A stretch of 64,000 nt of DNA from Chara braunii (lineage: Eukaryota; Streptophyta; Charophyceae; Charales; Characeae). Positions 10,813-21,826 of the stretch are shown here, piece after piece. Positions within the stretch are counted from its first letter, which is position 1. Each line of letters begins with the position of its first letter. The stretch lies in the NCBI GenBank assembly GCA_003427395.1, contig BFEA01000053.1:2588752-2652751 (forward strand), in the 5' to 3' direction. Below the pieces are notes generated by a model. That model saw only the letters and a program-made list of their open reading frames with translations, was not told where the DNA came from and ran no database searches. A program made the position numbers and the translations under genes.

Positions 10813-11537
10813 CCTCAATACGTCTTGCAGGGCTATGTATGCCGTTTGTTTCAAGAGTCATGTTGTTGTTTTCCGTGTTTGTATTTGGGCTCGTCTGACA
10901 GGAATCGGAGTTAGATACATTTCGCAAAGCAGGGATGTTAATTTTTGTTGTTTTGTGTGGTTGCAAAGTTGTAATCGCAGTTAGATATATCGAGAAGTAG
11001 GGATTTTTATTTGGATATGTTGTTTCGCATGGCTGCAGGGCTGCAGGTCGTTCACTTTGGGGTTCGTGTTCTTTTCTGTGTTCGACTAACGGGCCCAGCT
11101 CTATTGACCCACCCATGAATCGTTGAAGTACACCCCTCGGTTCAAATCCCACTGACTCCGACAACTATAATATTACGAGTTAGGTTTGTTGCCCTTTCCT
11201 GGAAGGGAAAAAAGCATGGCCCATCTAACCCATGCTCTACTGACCATCCCACGTAGGGCCTCGATCAACCACTCACGGATTGTGCAACATGAAAGATACG
11301 TCGTTTCTGGCACCCTGGCCACTACGCATCGCCCATCTACACTGTAGTGCTAACCAGCGCTCAAATAGTTTCGTCTCCTCCACATAGTATGACCGCCCCG
11401 TGTGGTACTGTCCAAACCGCAAACAGGCCACGTAATACCATCATGCAGTCCACATTGTTCGACCTTCCCCCCCCCCCCCCNCCCCTTGCCATGGTGTAAC
11501 CCACAACTTATGTAGTACCAAGCTGGTCCTCATATTA
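10813..11537. other. No gene seen; contains a C-run with an unresolved base
   Basis: Mixed sequence without a convincing reading frame. A poly-C run at about 11467-11485 contains an N at 11481, a typical assembly weak point. Confidence 0.4.
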
Positions 11538-11646
11538 TTACACACCCTGTGTGGTACGACCCTACCCACGTGGCATCAACCAGGCCATTGAATGCTGCTC
11601 AGCCCTCATGGTATGTGGGTAGGGCTGTACCAGGTAGTGTGTGTAA
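11538..11646. repeat. Inverted repeat with ~32 bp arms
   Basis: The left arm 11538-11569 (TTACACACC...CCCTACCCAC) matches the complement of 11615-11646 with several mismatches; a 45 bp spacer separates them. It may be a degraded miniature transposon or foldback element. Confidence 0.7.
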
Positions 11647-11744
11647 TACTACTCTAGCAAGGACTGAACTCTCCTGATGTATGCAATGTTTTTTCTTTTT
11701 TCCTTGTGGGCTCCACCGCGTTCGCAACGGACATCTGCTGGTTG

Positions 11745-11943
11745 CTACCCAATTACAAGATCTTAGTCCAACAAACTCACATTTCTCAAAGTTAATCTTC
11801 TATCAGTGCTGGTGAAGTAGACCGATCACAATGTCAACGTGTTGCACGTGCTCCTTCATTGTCTTACTAAATGTAAGTATATCATCGAGGTACACGACAA
11901 TGACCATATCTAAGTAATCATGAAATATCTGGTTCATCACGTT
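11745..11943 (-). pseudogene. Ty3/gypsy RT fragment
   Basis: On the minus strand the sequence reads VMNQIFHDY, VVYLDDILTFSKTMKEHV, then after stops KINFEKCEFVG. This is the palm region of a Ty3 RT with its YLDD motif. It lacks the rest of the domain and carries stops, so it is an isolated relic. No neighbouring gag or integrase is visible. Confidence 0.8.
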
Positions 11944-11954
11944 GGTTGCAGCCC

Positions 11955-12105
11955 CCCGGTCATAGTAGTGGCAACCAAGTGTCGAACCCCCTCCCCTACA
12001 GCAGTAGCAACCAAGTGTCAGTCACCCATTTCCCAGCAGTAGCAGCCAAGCGCCAGCCACCCATACCACAACAGTAGCAGCCAAGCTCGACACCTACGGA
12101 CCCTT
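11955..12105 (+). repeat. Short minisatellite, about four ~42 bp units
   Basis: Variants of 'cagtagcaaccaagtgtc' recur at about 11968, 12003, 12044 and 12071, with C-rich joins. It borders the large satellite array. Confidence 0.75.
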
Positions 12106-12428
12106 CCCCTAGTGAGAAGTCCTACACAAGATTAGCGTAGATTTATCATGGGAAGTAGCGGACTCATCCAATTCATCAATGGGAGGGACTAAAAAGTAGG
12201 ATAAGCACACTAGAAAGTAGGGGAACAAAACCAAGCGCGAGAATGGGAGCAACCAAGTGGAAAACAAGACTATACACATGAACATGAGTAGGAAAGGCAT
12301 GCTAAAATGTAGCGGAATATAACCAAGTGCAAGATTGAGTAAAAGCATGATAAAAACTTGACAAAACACTCACATATGACTAGTGGGAGCACTTTAGAAT
12401 GAAGTGAGATACAAGTAGAAGTTTAAAG

Positions 12429-12601
12429 CACTAGTACCTTTGTCGGTTAGGAAAATAGTGGGACTCCAACCTTTCAGGAGGACGAAACGAAACGACGGCT
12501 GCCGATCAGATTTATGAACGACAACCATTGTTGGGCCCGACCTCCTAAAAGTTTGGGACTAGGCTAAAACTTGTCGAAACCGGACGACAAAGGTACTAGT
12601 G
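12429..12601. mobile_element. CACTA-like MITE inside the satellite
   Basis: 173 bp bounded by perfect 17 bp terminal inverted repeats: CACTAGTACCTTTGTCG at 12429-12445 and its complement at 12585-12601. Behind each end is a related subterminal segment (CTCCAACCTTTCAGGAGG and, inverted, TCCCAAACTTTTAGGAGG). CACTA...TAGTG ends define the En/Spm (CMC) superfamily. Flanks read GTTTAAAG on the left and GTTTAAG on the right, an imperfect duplication longer than the 3 bp usual for the superfamily. It has no coding capacity, so it would depend on a transposase elsewhere. Confidence 0.78.
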
Positions 12602-13198
12602 GTTTAAGTAAAAGCATGATGAAAACTCGACAAAACACTTTACATGACTAGTAGAAGCACACCATGATGAAGCGAGATACAACCATGTAGAAGAATGAGT
12701 GCACGCATGAAGGAAACTAGACAAAACACTCTCACAGGAGTAGAAGCGCACTATGATGGAGCGGGATGCAACCAAGTAGAAGAGTGTGTGAAGATGTGTG
12801 AAGACATGAAAGAAACTAGACAAGGCACTCTCAGATGATAAGTTGAAGCGCACTATGATGAAGCGAGATATAACCATGTAGACGAATGAGTGAAAGCTTG
12901 AGGGAAACAAGACCAAACACATGCACATCACAAGTAGAAGCACACCATGATGAAGCGAGATACAACCATGTAGGAGAATGAATGAAATTAAGGAAACTGG
13001 ACAAAACGCATGCACATGACAAATAGAAGCACACTATGATGAAGAGAAATACAACCAAGTAGAAAAATGAGTGAAAGCATGTGGGAAAATAGACAAAACA
13101 CATGCACATGACAAGTAGAAGCACATTATGATGAAGTGAGATACCACTGTGTAGAATAATGAGTGAGATCTTGACGCAAACTAGACAAAACATATGCA

Positions 13199-13910
13199 CA
13201 TATGCACAGGACAAGTAGAAGCACAATATGATGAAGCGAGATACAACCATGTATAAGAAAGAGTGAATTAGACAAAACACATGCACATGACAAGTAGAAG
13301 CGCCATATGAATAAGCGAGATACAACCATGTAGAATGAGTGAAAGCATGAGTGAGACTAGACAAGACACATGCGCATGACAAGTAGATGCGCTCTATGCC
13401 ATATGCACAGGACAAGTAGAAACACAATATGATGAAGCGAGATACAACCATGTATAAGAATGAGTGAATTAGACAAAACACATGCACATGACAAGTAGAA
13501 GCGCAATATGATAAGGCGAGATACAACCATGTAGAAGAATGAGTGAAAGCATGAGTGAGACTAGACAAAACACATGCGTATGACAAGTAGAAGCACTCTA
13601 TGATGAAGCGAGATACAAAAGAGTAAAAGCATAAGGGAAACTAGACAAAACATGGGAAACTAGACAAAACATGGGAAACTAGACAAAACATATGCACAGG
13701 GCAAGTAGAAGCACAATATGATGAAGCGAGATACAACCATGTATAAGAATGAGTGAATTAGACAAAACACATGCACATGACAAGTAGAAGCGCAATATGA
13801 TAANGCGAGATACAACCATGTAGAAGAATGAGTGAAAGCATGAGTGAGACTAGACAAAACACATGCGTATGACAAGTAGAAGCACTCTATGATGAAGCGA
13901 GATACAATTG
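13199..13910 (+). repeat. Higher-order repeat within the satellite
   Basis: A multi-unit block beginning CATATGCACAGG starts at 13199, 13400 and 13689. The second and third copies share private variants (TATAAGAATGAGTGAATTAG, then the shortened CAATATGATAA unit). The block was copied as a group, as in unequal crossing-over. GGGAAACTAGACAAAACAT is repeated three times at 13637-13690. Confidence 0.85.
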
Positions 13911-15080
13911 AGTGAAAGCATAAGGGAAACTAGACAAAACACATGCACATCACAAGTAAAAGTTCACTATGATGAAGTGAGATACAACCATTGAGAAGAA
14001 TGAGTGAACGAGACAAAACACATGCACATGACAAGTAGAGCACACTATGATGAAGCGAGATACAACCATGTAGAAGAATGAGCGGAACCATGAGGGAAAC
14101 TAGGCAAAACACATGCACATGGTAAGTAGAAGGACAGTATGATGAAGCGAGATACAACCATGTAGAAGAATGAGTGAAATCATGAAAGAAACTAGACAAA
14201 ACACATGCACATGACAAGTAGAAACCCACTATGATGAAGCGAGATACGACCATGTAGAAGAATGAGTGAAAGCATGAAGGAAACTAGATAAGAAAGTCTC
14301 AAATGACAAGTGGAAGCACACTATGATGACGCGATGAGTGAAAGCACGAAGGAAACTAGACAAGACACTCTCACATGACAAGTAAAAGCACACTCGATGA
14401 AGCGAGATACAACCGAGTAGAAGAATGAGTGAAATACAGTCTCATATGACAAGTTGAAGCACATTATGATGAAGCGAGATACAACCAAGTAGAAGAATGA
14501 GTGAAAGCATGAAGGAAACTAGACAAAACAGATGCACATGACAAATAGAAGCACACTATGATGAAGCGAGATACAACCACGTAGAAGAATGAGTGAAAAC
14601 ATAAAGGAAAGTGGACAAAACACATGCACATGACATGTGGAATCACACGATGATGAAGCGAGATACAACCATGTAGAAAAATGGGTGAAATCATGTGGGA
14701 AACTACACAAACACATGCACATGACAAGTAGAAGCACGCTATGATGAAGTGAGATACAACCAAGTAGAAGAATGAGTGAAAGCATAAAGGAAATTCTATG
14801 AAACACTCTCACACGATAAGTAGAAGAACACTATGACGAAGTGAGATACAACTAAGGAAACTATACAAAACACATGCACATGAGTAGGAGAAGCACTGTA
14901 GAGTGAAGCGATACAACCAAGTGCAAAAATGGGAGAAACGAAGTTGAAAAGTAGACAAAACACATGCACATGAGTAGGAAAAGCACTCTTAGAGTGAAGC
15001 GAGATACCGCCAAGTGCAAGAATGGGAGAAACAAAGTAGAAAAGTGGAAAAAACACATGCACATGAGTAGTAGGAGGACT

Positions 15081-15610
15081 CTAGAGTCAAGCATAGCACG
15101 GAACTCTTCCCATAAGATAGCAAAATATGGCCTGGAGAAGATCCCTCGCCGGAGATAATCAAACCTGGAGGGCTCGGTCATTGCCTCATAATCAATCTCT
15201 GGTGGAGAAGTGTACCTCTTTGCCAAGTCCACGATGTCTCCCCAGTTCAAACCATCACAACTATTGAATGGGATAGGAGCCTTTGGATAAATTGCATATT
15301 GCTTAGGACCAAAGCTGTAGATTAGCTAGCTTCTCCTTCTTGGAATCAAGGTTGACTCCTCGTTGATCAAGGTAGACCGTTGCTACATGAGCCCCTTTTC
15401 CTCTCTTGATGTAATGCCTTAGATCATACATTGATGTCTGAGTGAGTTGCATGAGGACAACATAGATGGTGAGATCCTCCTCCCTGAAACCAATGACATT
15501 GACATAAAGATATGGCACAACCTCCTTGGAAGCTATCCGGTCGGGGTTGGTCAAGACTGACCCATCGACCGGAAATGACCGAACTCTACTCATGTGAATG
15601 ACAAGGGCCC
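15081..15610 (-). pseudogene. Unrecognised minus-strand coding remnant, first copy
   Basis: Two minus-strand segments look protein-like. One (15303-15593) starts MSRVRSFPVDGSVL and continues with PYLYVNVIGFREEDLT; the other (about 15081-15250) contains NWGDIVDLAKRYTSPPEIDY and ends against the satellite. A stop and frame change separate them. I do not recognise the family. The even amino-acid mix and the partial second copy at 15611-15935 suggest a repeated element's gene rather than chance. Confidence 0.45.
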
Positions 15611-15935
15611 GGTCACTGCCTCATATCTCTAGTGGAGAAATGTACCCTTGCCAAGTCCACGAGTTCTCCCCGGTAAGAACCATCACAACTACTGAATGGG
15701 ATAGGAGGCTTTGGATAAATTGCATATTGCTTAGGACCGAAGCTGTAGCTTCTCCTTCTCAGAATCAAGGTTAGATGGTGAGATCCTCCTCCCTGAAGCC
15801 AATGACATTGACATTAAGATATGGCACAACCTCCTTGGAAGCTATCTGGTGGGGGTTGGTCAAGACTGACCCATCGACCGGAAATGACTGAACTCTACTC
15901 ATGTGAATGACAATTACTGGATCCTTGATGATCTT
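15611..15935 (-). pseudogene. Second, internally deleted copy of the same remnant
   Basis: The segment repeats the order of 15165-15605: 'ggcccggtcactgcctcat', 'actgaatgggatagga', 'cctccttggaagctatc' and 'gaccggaaatgac' all recur. It lacks about 100 bp of the first copy in the middle, so its reading frame is lost. This is a local duplication with later deletion. Confidence 0.75.
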
Positions 15936-16268
15936 TTTGGCTGTTTGACTGTCTCAAAAGATGTGGCTGTGCTGATTGTCTCACCGTTCTGATCCTGATA
16001 ATACACTGTGTGCTCGATTATGGTCTGCCTCTTGATAGTGCTGAGTGCTCCCTCTCTCATCTAATCTTAAATGATGCAATGTAGTTTGTCTTAGTGTCTT
16101 CCCACTTGTCTGATCTTTCTTGTTGTGTGTTGCATGTCACCCATAGAACATTCTTCTAATTGAGTGCTCAATTGACTCTGCAATACCGGGGATAAATAGT
16201 CTGATCACAGTTCCCACAAATCGACTCTTTCTTAACTGATTGCTCGAGTTGGAATGACTAGGCCTGGC

Positions 16269-16535
16269 CTAGGCGTCAGAGTAACTCGTTGCTGGCCACT
16301 GACAATCTTCTTGCCCGGTCACTAGTCTTGATGGATGAGGATGTGCTGTGTAGTTTCTCGTCTGACCCATGGAAATAGATTGCATAATAAATTCATGATC
16401 TTTCACCAGTTCAAGTGCTCTTCCCCTCATTAGCTTCATGTAAAATAAAATGTCGTCGATAGCTTTTTCTTCCCACCCTTCCACCTTGTCTCGGTAGAGC
16501 GTGCAGGGCATTACGAGAGTGTCCTTGCTATACAT
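16269..16535 (-). CDS. Hypothetical protein, unrecognised
   Basis: An 88-codon minus-strand frame starting MYSKDTLVMPCTLY, with IDDILFYMKLMRGRALELVK and ending at 16269. It lies upstream, on the same strand, of the remnants at 15081-15935 and could belong to the same broken gene. No domain, signal peptide or membrane segment is evident. It may be chance; I keep it because its composition resembles the neighbouring remnants. Confidence 0.25.
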   Translation of the reverse strand: MYSKDTLVMPCTLYRDKVEGWEEKAIDDILFYMKLMRGRALELVKDHEFIMQSISMGQTRNYTAHPHPSRLVTGQEDCQWPATSYSDA

Positions 16536-16790
16536 GATTTCTCTCTAAACTTTATCAAGAAAAATCTTGGAATTAATTAATTGAAAGGATAATGAGACCA
16601 CCGTTTGCCTTGCAGTCTCGTAACACGATGCGGGGCTTGCTGAAAACCCATGTGCATCGTCCATTCTCACTTTGTTACTGCTTGTGTGACATGTGTATGA
16701 AACTTTGTTGACATCAACTGCGTGAACTCACGAATAGAGCTTCCAAGAAAGTCTCACGTCTGTCCTCTGGACGCCAGTACGTGCCGGCCG
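16536..16790. other. No gene seen
   Basis: Mixed AT-rich to GC-balanced sequence without a recognisable feature. Confidence 0.4.
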
Positions 16791-16793
16791 TAG

Positions 16794-16980
16794 GTGCCCT
16801 TACCTCATCGCCATTAGATTCGCTACCGTGACGGCAAGCGCAATGGTTGTGTGGGCATAAATCGTGTCACTACCTCATCGGCCATTGCGAGCTGGCCATT
16901 AGATTCGCTACTGTGACGGCAAGCGCAAAGGTGCCCTTACCTCATCGGCCATTGCGAGCTGGCCATCGGGCTGTCCTCCA
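16794..16980 (+). repeat. Three partial direct repeats of ~65-70 bp
   Basis: CATTAGATTCGCTACCGTGA with GGCAAGCGCAA occurs at about 16811 and 16897 (one variant base), and CTCATCGGCCATTGCGAGCT at about 16873 and 16941; GTGCCCTTACCTCATCG occurs at 16794 and 16931. The repeats overlap in a mosaic. Confidence 0.8.
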
Positions 16981-18683
16981 ATGGGCCCGGGGGCAGGTGG
17001 TTCTTGTTAGCCACTGGTCCATTTCGTGCCAGGATTGCCTAGCCGCGTCGCAGTCTTTGTCCAGGCACTGTTGTTCCCTTTCGGTAGTTCGTTGAAGTTC
17101 TCGTTGAAGTGATGCGAGATGGTTACCTGGAGCTGATTGCACCTTTGAGATGCAAGGGGGAAGGCCTGGTCTTTGGGCCTTCGACCAAGGCCGGTATTTC
17201 TTATTGAGGGCCATTCTTGCGTCATTCTAGCTGGGGCACATGGTCCACTGGACTTTTACACTTTGTCTGGAGTTTGTGGTCCCGTTCTTGGGGTCCTCTT
17301 GCTTTGTTGTCCAGATTTGGTCTGGTCTGTTGGTGTCCCAAGTTCCAACTTTTTGGGACTATGGGTCCTGCCGCAAGGCAGAACTGGGCCCATTGGCATT
17401 GGATGACCTTGGCAATCAGAGCCTTATGGTACCTTCTTCTTGGATGTGCAAAACGCCTTGTTCCTATACTTTCATGTGGATCCTTGGTTTGAGAACCAAG
17501 GGTTCTGACGCCAGCAGGCAGTGCCTACTAGCTGAAGAGAAGACCGGCCAGAGTAGTAGAGGAAGGCCAGGGCAAGTAGAAGTCGGTATTGTTGGAGGAA
17601 GGAGTAGCTTCAGCCAACAGGCCACTGCCAGACTGGCGATATTGCTGGATCAGGCTTTTGCCAATTCTCCAAGGTTCCCCACTATTGTCCCGGAGGACCC
17701 TAGGCTGTGTCCCAGTCCACGTGTGGCCTATCATCCTAGAAGGCCCACTAGCTTGTGTTTTCAAGGACACAGTTTTTTTTGAAGTCGACGGTGTTAGTTT
17801 TTCAAATGTTCAAGCAGCTGCTACCTTAGCGGAGAAGACCGAGGTCGGACCCATAGCAGGTTTTGTGCTGGTGAAGAACGCCGGCTACATAGCAGGAAGG
17901 GTGTTAGGGAAGAAGGTTGGTGCCAGAGCATAGCAGGTTGGGTGCTGAGGTAGGACAGCGGTGCACGGAAGATCCTTGGGGAAGGAAGAAGATCACGGAG
18001 AAGGGAAGAGTTGTCAGACACTCGCGGGCTCACGGGGAAATTGGAGACGATCGAACATGAACCCCTAGTGGATGGCAAGGAGTAGCTCCAGTGTGGCAGA
18101 CTCTTCAAGCAAGCCATCACCAGCATGGTGCTCCATGGCATGACATGATGCTGCATAGGATCGAGTAGATGATACATTGGGTGGTCACTTGGGCTGATAC
18201 AGAGACCATCAATGGCAGGAAACTGTCATCATCGAGAGACTTCAACAATGTAAATACTAAATCTGCAAATCGCCTTGTTCCCAAGTGCATGTTGGTCAAT
18301 TGAGAGTTCATGGTGCTTGTGATCTGAGCTTCTCCAATGTGGTTCCTACCACGAGCATGGAAAGAAGGAAACGGAGGTCACGAGATGTCTTTTTTACCAC
18401 GTGAACCCTGAACATGCGCTTTCTGTTATGGGGACTGTCATGTCAAGGAATGTTTTCATATCCTGTTGAAGACACCTGTGATCAGATGTTAATACCTTAT
18501 TATGGGTCATGACTTCCCACGGAAGTCAGACAGCAAATTGGGTTGGGGAGCTGGCTCTTTTCACAAAGTTTGTAGTGGGTCCGATCGGCCTTCAGGAGAG
18601 ATGGTTAATGGAAGGCCCAAAATTCGAGGTTTTTCGCTGCATCAGCAAACAAACAAAAGACCAAACAGGCAAATGCAAGGAAA
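16981..18683. other. No supported gene
   Basis: Several open frames of 60-180 codons occur on both strands (for example minus-strand 16942-17214, rich in Gln/Glu/Arg, and plus-strand 17240-17782). None shows a domain, and they overlap each other heavily. The Gln-rich frame could be a worn coiled-coil gag fragment, but I cannot support that. Confidence 0.35.
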
Positions 18684-18893
18684 ATGAGCGATAGCGAATT
18701 TCAGAAACCAAGCAGCATCATACACATGAAACCAGATAGTCGTGACCTCGAACCAAATGCAGAATTGCAACTGGAGTTCCACCACAAAAGAGCACAGCAA
18801 AAGCTCACAAGTGACAATGTTGGAATAGTCTCATCATCATCAACAATGAACCAATGCCGATTTCCTATCTGGCGCTCGGCGCCCAGACTTTGA

Positions 18894-18992
18894 ATGGCAG
18901 ATTCTATCTCTATCTACAATGCCACTGGTGACGTCAACACCTTCCCGACGTACGACCAGAACTCGGCCAATGCCGTTCGCCTCAAGCACCAG
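18894..18992 (+). CDS. Possible first coding exon, unrecognised
   Basis: ATG at 18894 opens a 33-codon stretch with balanced composition (MADSISIYNATGDVN...), ending in CACCAG/GTATGT, a strong plant-type 5' splice site, at about 18992. A stop lies in frame immediately before the ATG. The reading frame becomes low-quality after the GTATGT, as expected for an intron. No second exon is visible and I do not recognise the peptide, so this may be a captured fragment. Confidence 0.3.
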
Positions 18993-18994
18993 GT

Positions 18995-19780
18995 ATGTCT
19001 CATGCTTCACTCACAACCTCGATCCCCCACACAGCTGCCACGTGCACCTAAGGACCACCATGCGCCCCATCCAGCATCTTGCAGGCCAGCTTGGCTATGG
19101 CTGCCTGCGTGTGCCGTGCTCGCCCGTGAGCGCGTGGGCGCTTGCCTGCCAGTAGCGCAGCAGCGCTAGCAAGTGCCCGAATGCCAAATGTGGAGGCAGG
19201 CACTTTCCTATATGGAAGTGGCCTGCCTGCTGCGTGCTGCCTAGCTGCGCTGGGCCCCTGCCCAGAAGCTTCCGGTAGGCCCCAAGTGAATCACACACAG
19301 GGCCTGGGGTGGTTTCCCGTGTCCAACTGCCAGCGGCCTGTGTTCAGTCCACCCCCCGTGTCTGGCCCAGGGCCTGCCTCAGATTCATTTGGAAAAAGGC
19401 AGGCAGGGCCTGGGCTCCTTAACCAACTGGCGCTGTGCAACTGCCTGAATTTCCCAGTTGCGTCCAACCCAGCCAAAAGTAGGCCTCTTGTGCCTTATCA
19501 GGGCCGCCTTCACTTAGGGCGGCCGTTCTCGCCGAAACAGGGCCCAGTAGGGCTTACTGAGGCCTTGAGCCTCGCACAAAAAAAACGAAAAAAAGGAACT
19601 GAAAAGCACTATAAATTTATAAAACCCTATTCGGAGTTAGGTGTTTTTGCCAACTTTTTCGTCAACTTGACAGAAATTGATCTTAGATTTCTGGCATTTT
19701 GGCGCCTACCTCCTACGCCTACCAGTCGGGCCGACCCGTATGCGGACCCGTCGGCAGTTGGCAGACTGCCTAAATTTAGG
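18995..19780. other. No gene seen
   Basis: Pro/Ala/Cys-rich open frames follow from high GC content. There is an A-rich run at about 19578-19597 and paired CCTACGCCTACCAGTCGGGC / GACCCGTCGGCAG words near 19720-19765 that recur, rearranged, near 20015-20070. Confidence 0.4.
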
Positions 19781-19861
19781 GGGAGGTATAGGGGGTTATA
19801 GGGGGTTGTTGGGGGTAAAGGGGGGGTTATGAGGGTGTTAGGGGAAGGTGCAGGGGGTTAA

Positions 19862-19895
<34 letters not shown>

Positions 19896-19945
19896 ATGAG
19901 GGTGTTCAGGGGTGGTATGGGGGTGTTGGGGGGTGTGGATGGGGT
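19781..19945 (+). repeat. G-rich tract with a 33-base poly-G run
   Basis: Runs of three to seven G separated by TAT, TTA or TGT, with an uninterrupted G33 at 19862-19894. It is strongly G-quadruplex-prone. The run length in the assembly is unlikely to be exact. Confidence 0.9.
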
Positions 19946-19965
19946 TATTTGGGGTTTTGGACTCG

Positions 19966-19992
19966 AAAAATAAAATAAAATAAAATAAAAAT
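19966..19992 (+). repeat. (AAAAT)n microsatellite
   Basis: About five AAAAT/AAATA units. Confidence 0.85.
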
Positions 19993-20128
19993 TTGTGGGG
20001 TGCCCACTGGTTGTCGACCGGTCGGCGCCGATGGCGACCAGCCGACGGGTCCGGGGCCGTCGACCGTCGGCGGGACTACCCTGGTCACTGGTCCAAATAC
20101 GTTGAAATTGAATACACCCTAAAGCACA

Positions 20129-20585
20129 CATGCGAGGATTTAACCCTCACATGGCCGCATGGTTGCGGCCTCCGGGCCCCCACATATGCGAGGATTTAGC
20201 CCTCACATGGCCGCATGTTGCCGCCCCTAATTGAAGGCGGGCCTGAGAATCCTCAAAGGGGCCCAAATCTGCCAAATCTTTGAGTTGCGCACCAGATACT
20301 CGCCCCACACCTGTTGGTTGCAAATGTCTTGCTCATGAGAATCAGACTCTTTGAGGAAGCTTCCAGTCTCCTGGAAGCTTCGACGTGGAAGCTGGCCTCT
20401 CGGCCTATCAGAAAGTGGGGGGAACACGTCATAGACCCCATGGGGTGGTTGGGCGTATCCTGAAGTTGCGGGCTCAGATAACTGTCTGAATGGGCCTGGG
20501 TGCAGAAATTTTGGGCCGACGTGAAGCTACTGGCCCTTGTACACTAGGCCCAGCCAGGCCAAAGGCAGGGCTCACTTCCCCATAC
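20129..20585 (+). repeat. 5' LTR-like repeat of element C
   Basis: Shares ATGCGAGGATTTAGCCCTCA, GGTGTGGAAGCTGGCCTC-type segments, CCATGGGGTGGTTGGGCG and CCAAAGGCAGGGCTCACTT with 26294-26712. The first ~56 bp (TGCGAGGATTTA...) occurs twice in tandem here (20129 and 20184). Similarity fades after about 20580. Confidence 0.75.
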
Positions 20586-20601
20586 TCTTAAAGATTGTAA
20601 A

Positions 20602-20631
20602 GGGCCCAGCGTGACGCTTCCCACTGGGCCC
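20602..20631. other. Perfect 8 bp-stem hairpin
   Basis: GGGCCCAG...CTGGGCCC with a 14-base loop, just after the LTR-like repeat. Confidence 0.7.
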
Positions 20632-20699
20632 AAGGAAAATCAGTGTCGGTTGGCGAACGGGAATTGGGGGGCGGGACTGGAGCGCGGAGTGTGACTGGT

Positions 20700-20866
20700 G
20701 TCGCGCTACTTCCATCGATAGGATGAGCAACGCACCAGCCAACAGGTAAGTCTCCAACCCCACGACTGGTGTCGCGCTACTTCCATCGATAGGATGAGCA
20801 AAATCGAAAGAATCCTCCGCGAGAACATCGAAATATACACTACTACTGGCAGTGTATATTTCCATG
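20700..20866 (+). repeat. Two copies of the CTTCCATCGATAGGATGAGC motif plus an AT-rich hairpin
   Basis: ACTTCCATCGATAGGATGAG occurs at about 20707 and 20778, each preceded by GTGTCGCGCT. A perfect 11 bp stem, AAATATACACT (20831-20841) and AGTGTATATTT (20851-20861), follows. The motif returns near 22510, 22590 (inverted) and 22680. Confidence 0.85.
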
Positions 20867-20869
20867 TTC

Positions 20870-21790
20870 TAGGGGGAGGAGGAGGAAGAGCGGGAGGAGC
20901 AACAGGAGGGGGAGCGAGAGAAGGACGATCCATCATCTGTTTTTGTTAAGCGGTGTGAAAGAGGACACGAGAGAGAGAGAGAGAGAGAAGTGCGAACTGC
21001 CGGCGGGGGAGGGCGCGGCCCGCGGGATGAGCAGGAGGAGGAACGGGGGAAGAGCAAGAGGAGCAGCGGGAGGAGGAACGGGGGAAGAGCAGGAGGAGCA
21101 GCGGGAGGAGGAGGAAGAGTTGTCAGGGCAGGGAGATCGCAATCGGGGGAAGTAGAGGTCGGGATGGAGAAATGGGATCGGAGAGGGAAGTCGGGATCGG
21201 GGGACAAAGGCGGGGATCGATGGGGAAAAGTGGGGGGAAGGAAGTCGGGATGGGGAGGGAAGTTGTCGGAAGGAGGTCGGGGGAGGGAGGTCGAAGGAGG
21301 GAGTCGGGATCGGGGGAGAGAGGTGGGGATCGGTGGAGGGAAGCCGGGGTCGGGGGAGAGGTGGGGATCGATGGAGGAAAGTCAGGATCGGGGGAGAAAG
21401 GTGGGGATAGATGGTGGGAAGTAGGGGGAGGGACGCTGGGATGCGGAAGTCGACGACGGGAGGTCGGGGGAGGAAGTCGGCAAAGGGAGGTCGGCAAAGG
21501 GCAGTTCGAGTAGGACATTGGAGTACGAACGTCGGAGTAGGGACTTCGGGGGAGGGAGGGGAGTCGGGATGGGAAGGGAGGTCGTGGGAGGGGGGTCAGT
21601 GTAGGGAGGAAAGTCGGGATGGGAAGGGGGGTCGGGGGAGGGAAGTTCGGGAATGGAGGTCGGTGGAGGGAAGTCGGGGTAGGGAAGTCGGGGCGGGGAC
21701 ACACTCACACGTGTAGCAGGAGCCGAAGCTGGAGGAGGACCAGGGTCGGGAGGAGGAAGAGCCGGAGAAGGACGATCCATCATTTGTTGT
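20870..21790 (+). repeat. Purine-rich degenerate array, G-quadruplex-prone
   Basis: Variants of GGGGGAGGGAAGTCGGGAT recur through about 21130-21710. The segment AAGGACGATCCATCAT through TTGTTAAGCGG occurs on both sides (about 20921 and 21767), each time followed by (GA)n, so the array sits inside a larger duplication. Gly/Arg or Pro/Ser open frames over it are by-products. Confidence 0.85.
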
Positions 21791-21822
21791 TGTTAAGCGG
21801 CGCGAAAGGGAGGACGCGTGCC

Positions 21823-21826
<4 letters not shown>

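Larger units (their letters stand above)
12110..15080 (+). repeat. Satellite array, ~92 bp unit, about 30 units
   Basis: Typical units contain GACAAGTAGAAGCACACTAT, GATGAAGCGAGATACAACCA, TGTAGAAGAATGAGTGAAAG and GGAAACTAGACAAAACACAT in order. Units vary from about 70 to 95 bp, and the outer units (before 12450, after 14860) are most diverged. Long minus-strand open frames (HGCISLHHSVLLLVMCMC type) only reflect the repeat and are not genes. An N is at 13804. Confidence 0.95.

Noticed and set aside
12596-14812. Series of minus-strand open frames of 60-251 codons rich in His, Leu, Ser and Cys
   Set aside because: They repeat with the 92 bp satellite period and switch frame with unit length changes; they are by-products of the repeat, not membrane proteins.
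12110-15080. CRISPR-like array
   Set aside because: Units are variable along their whole length and there are no constant repeats separated by unique spacers; the context is eukaryotic satellite DNA.
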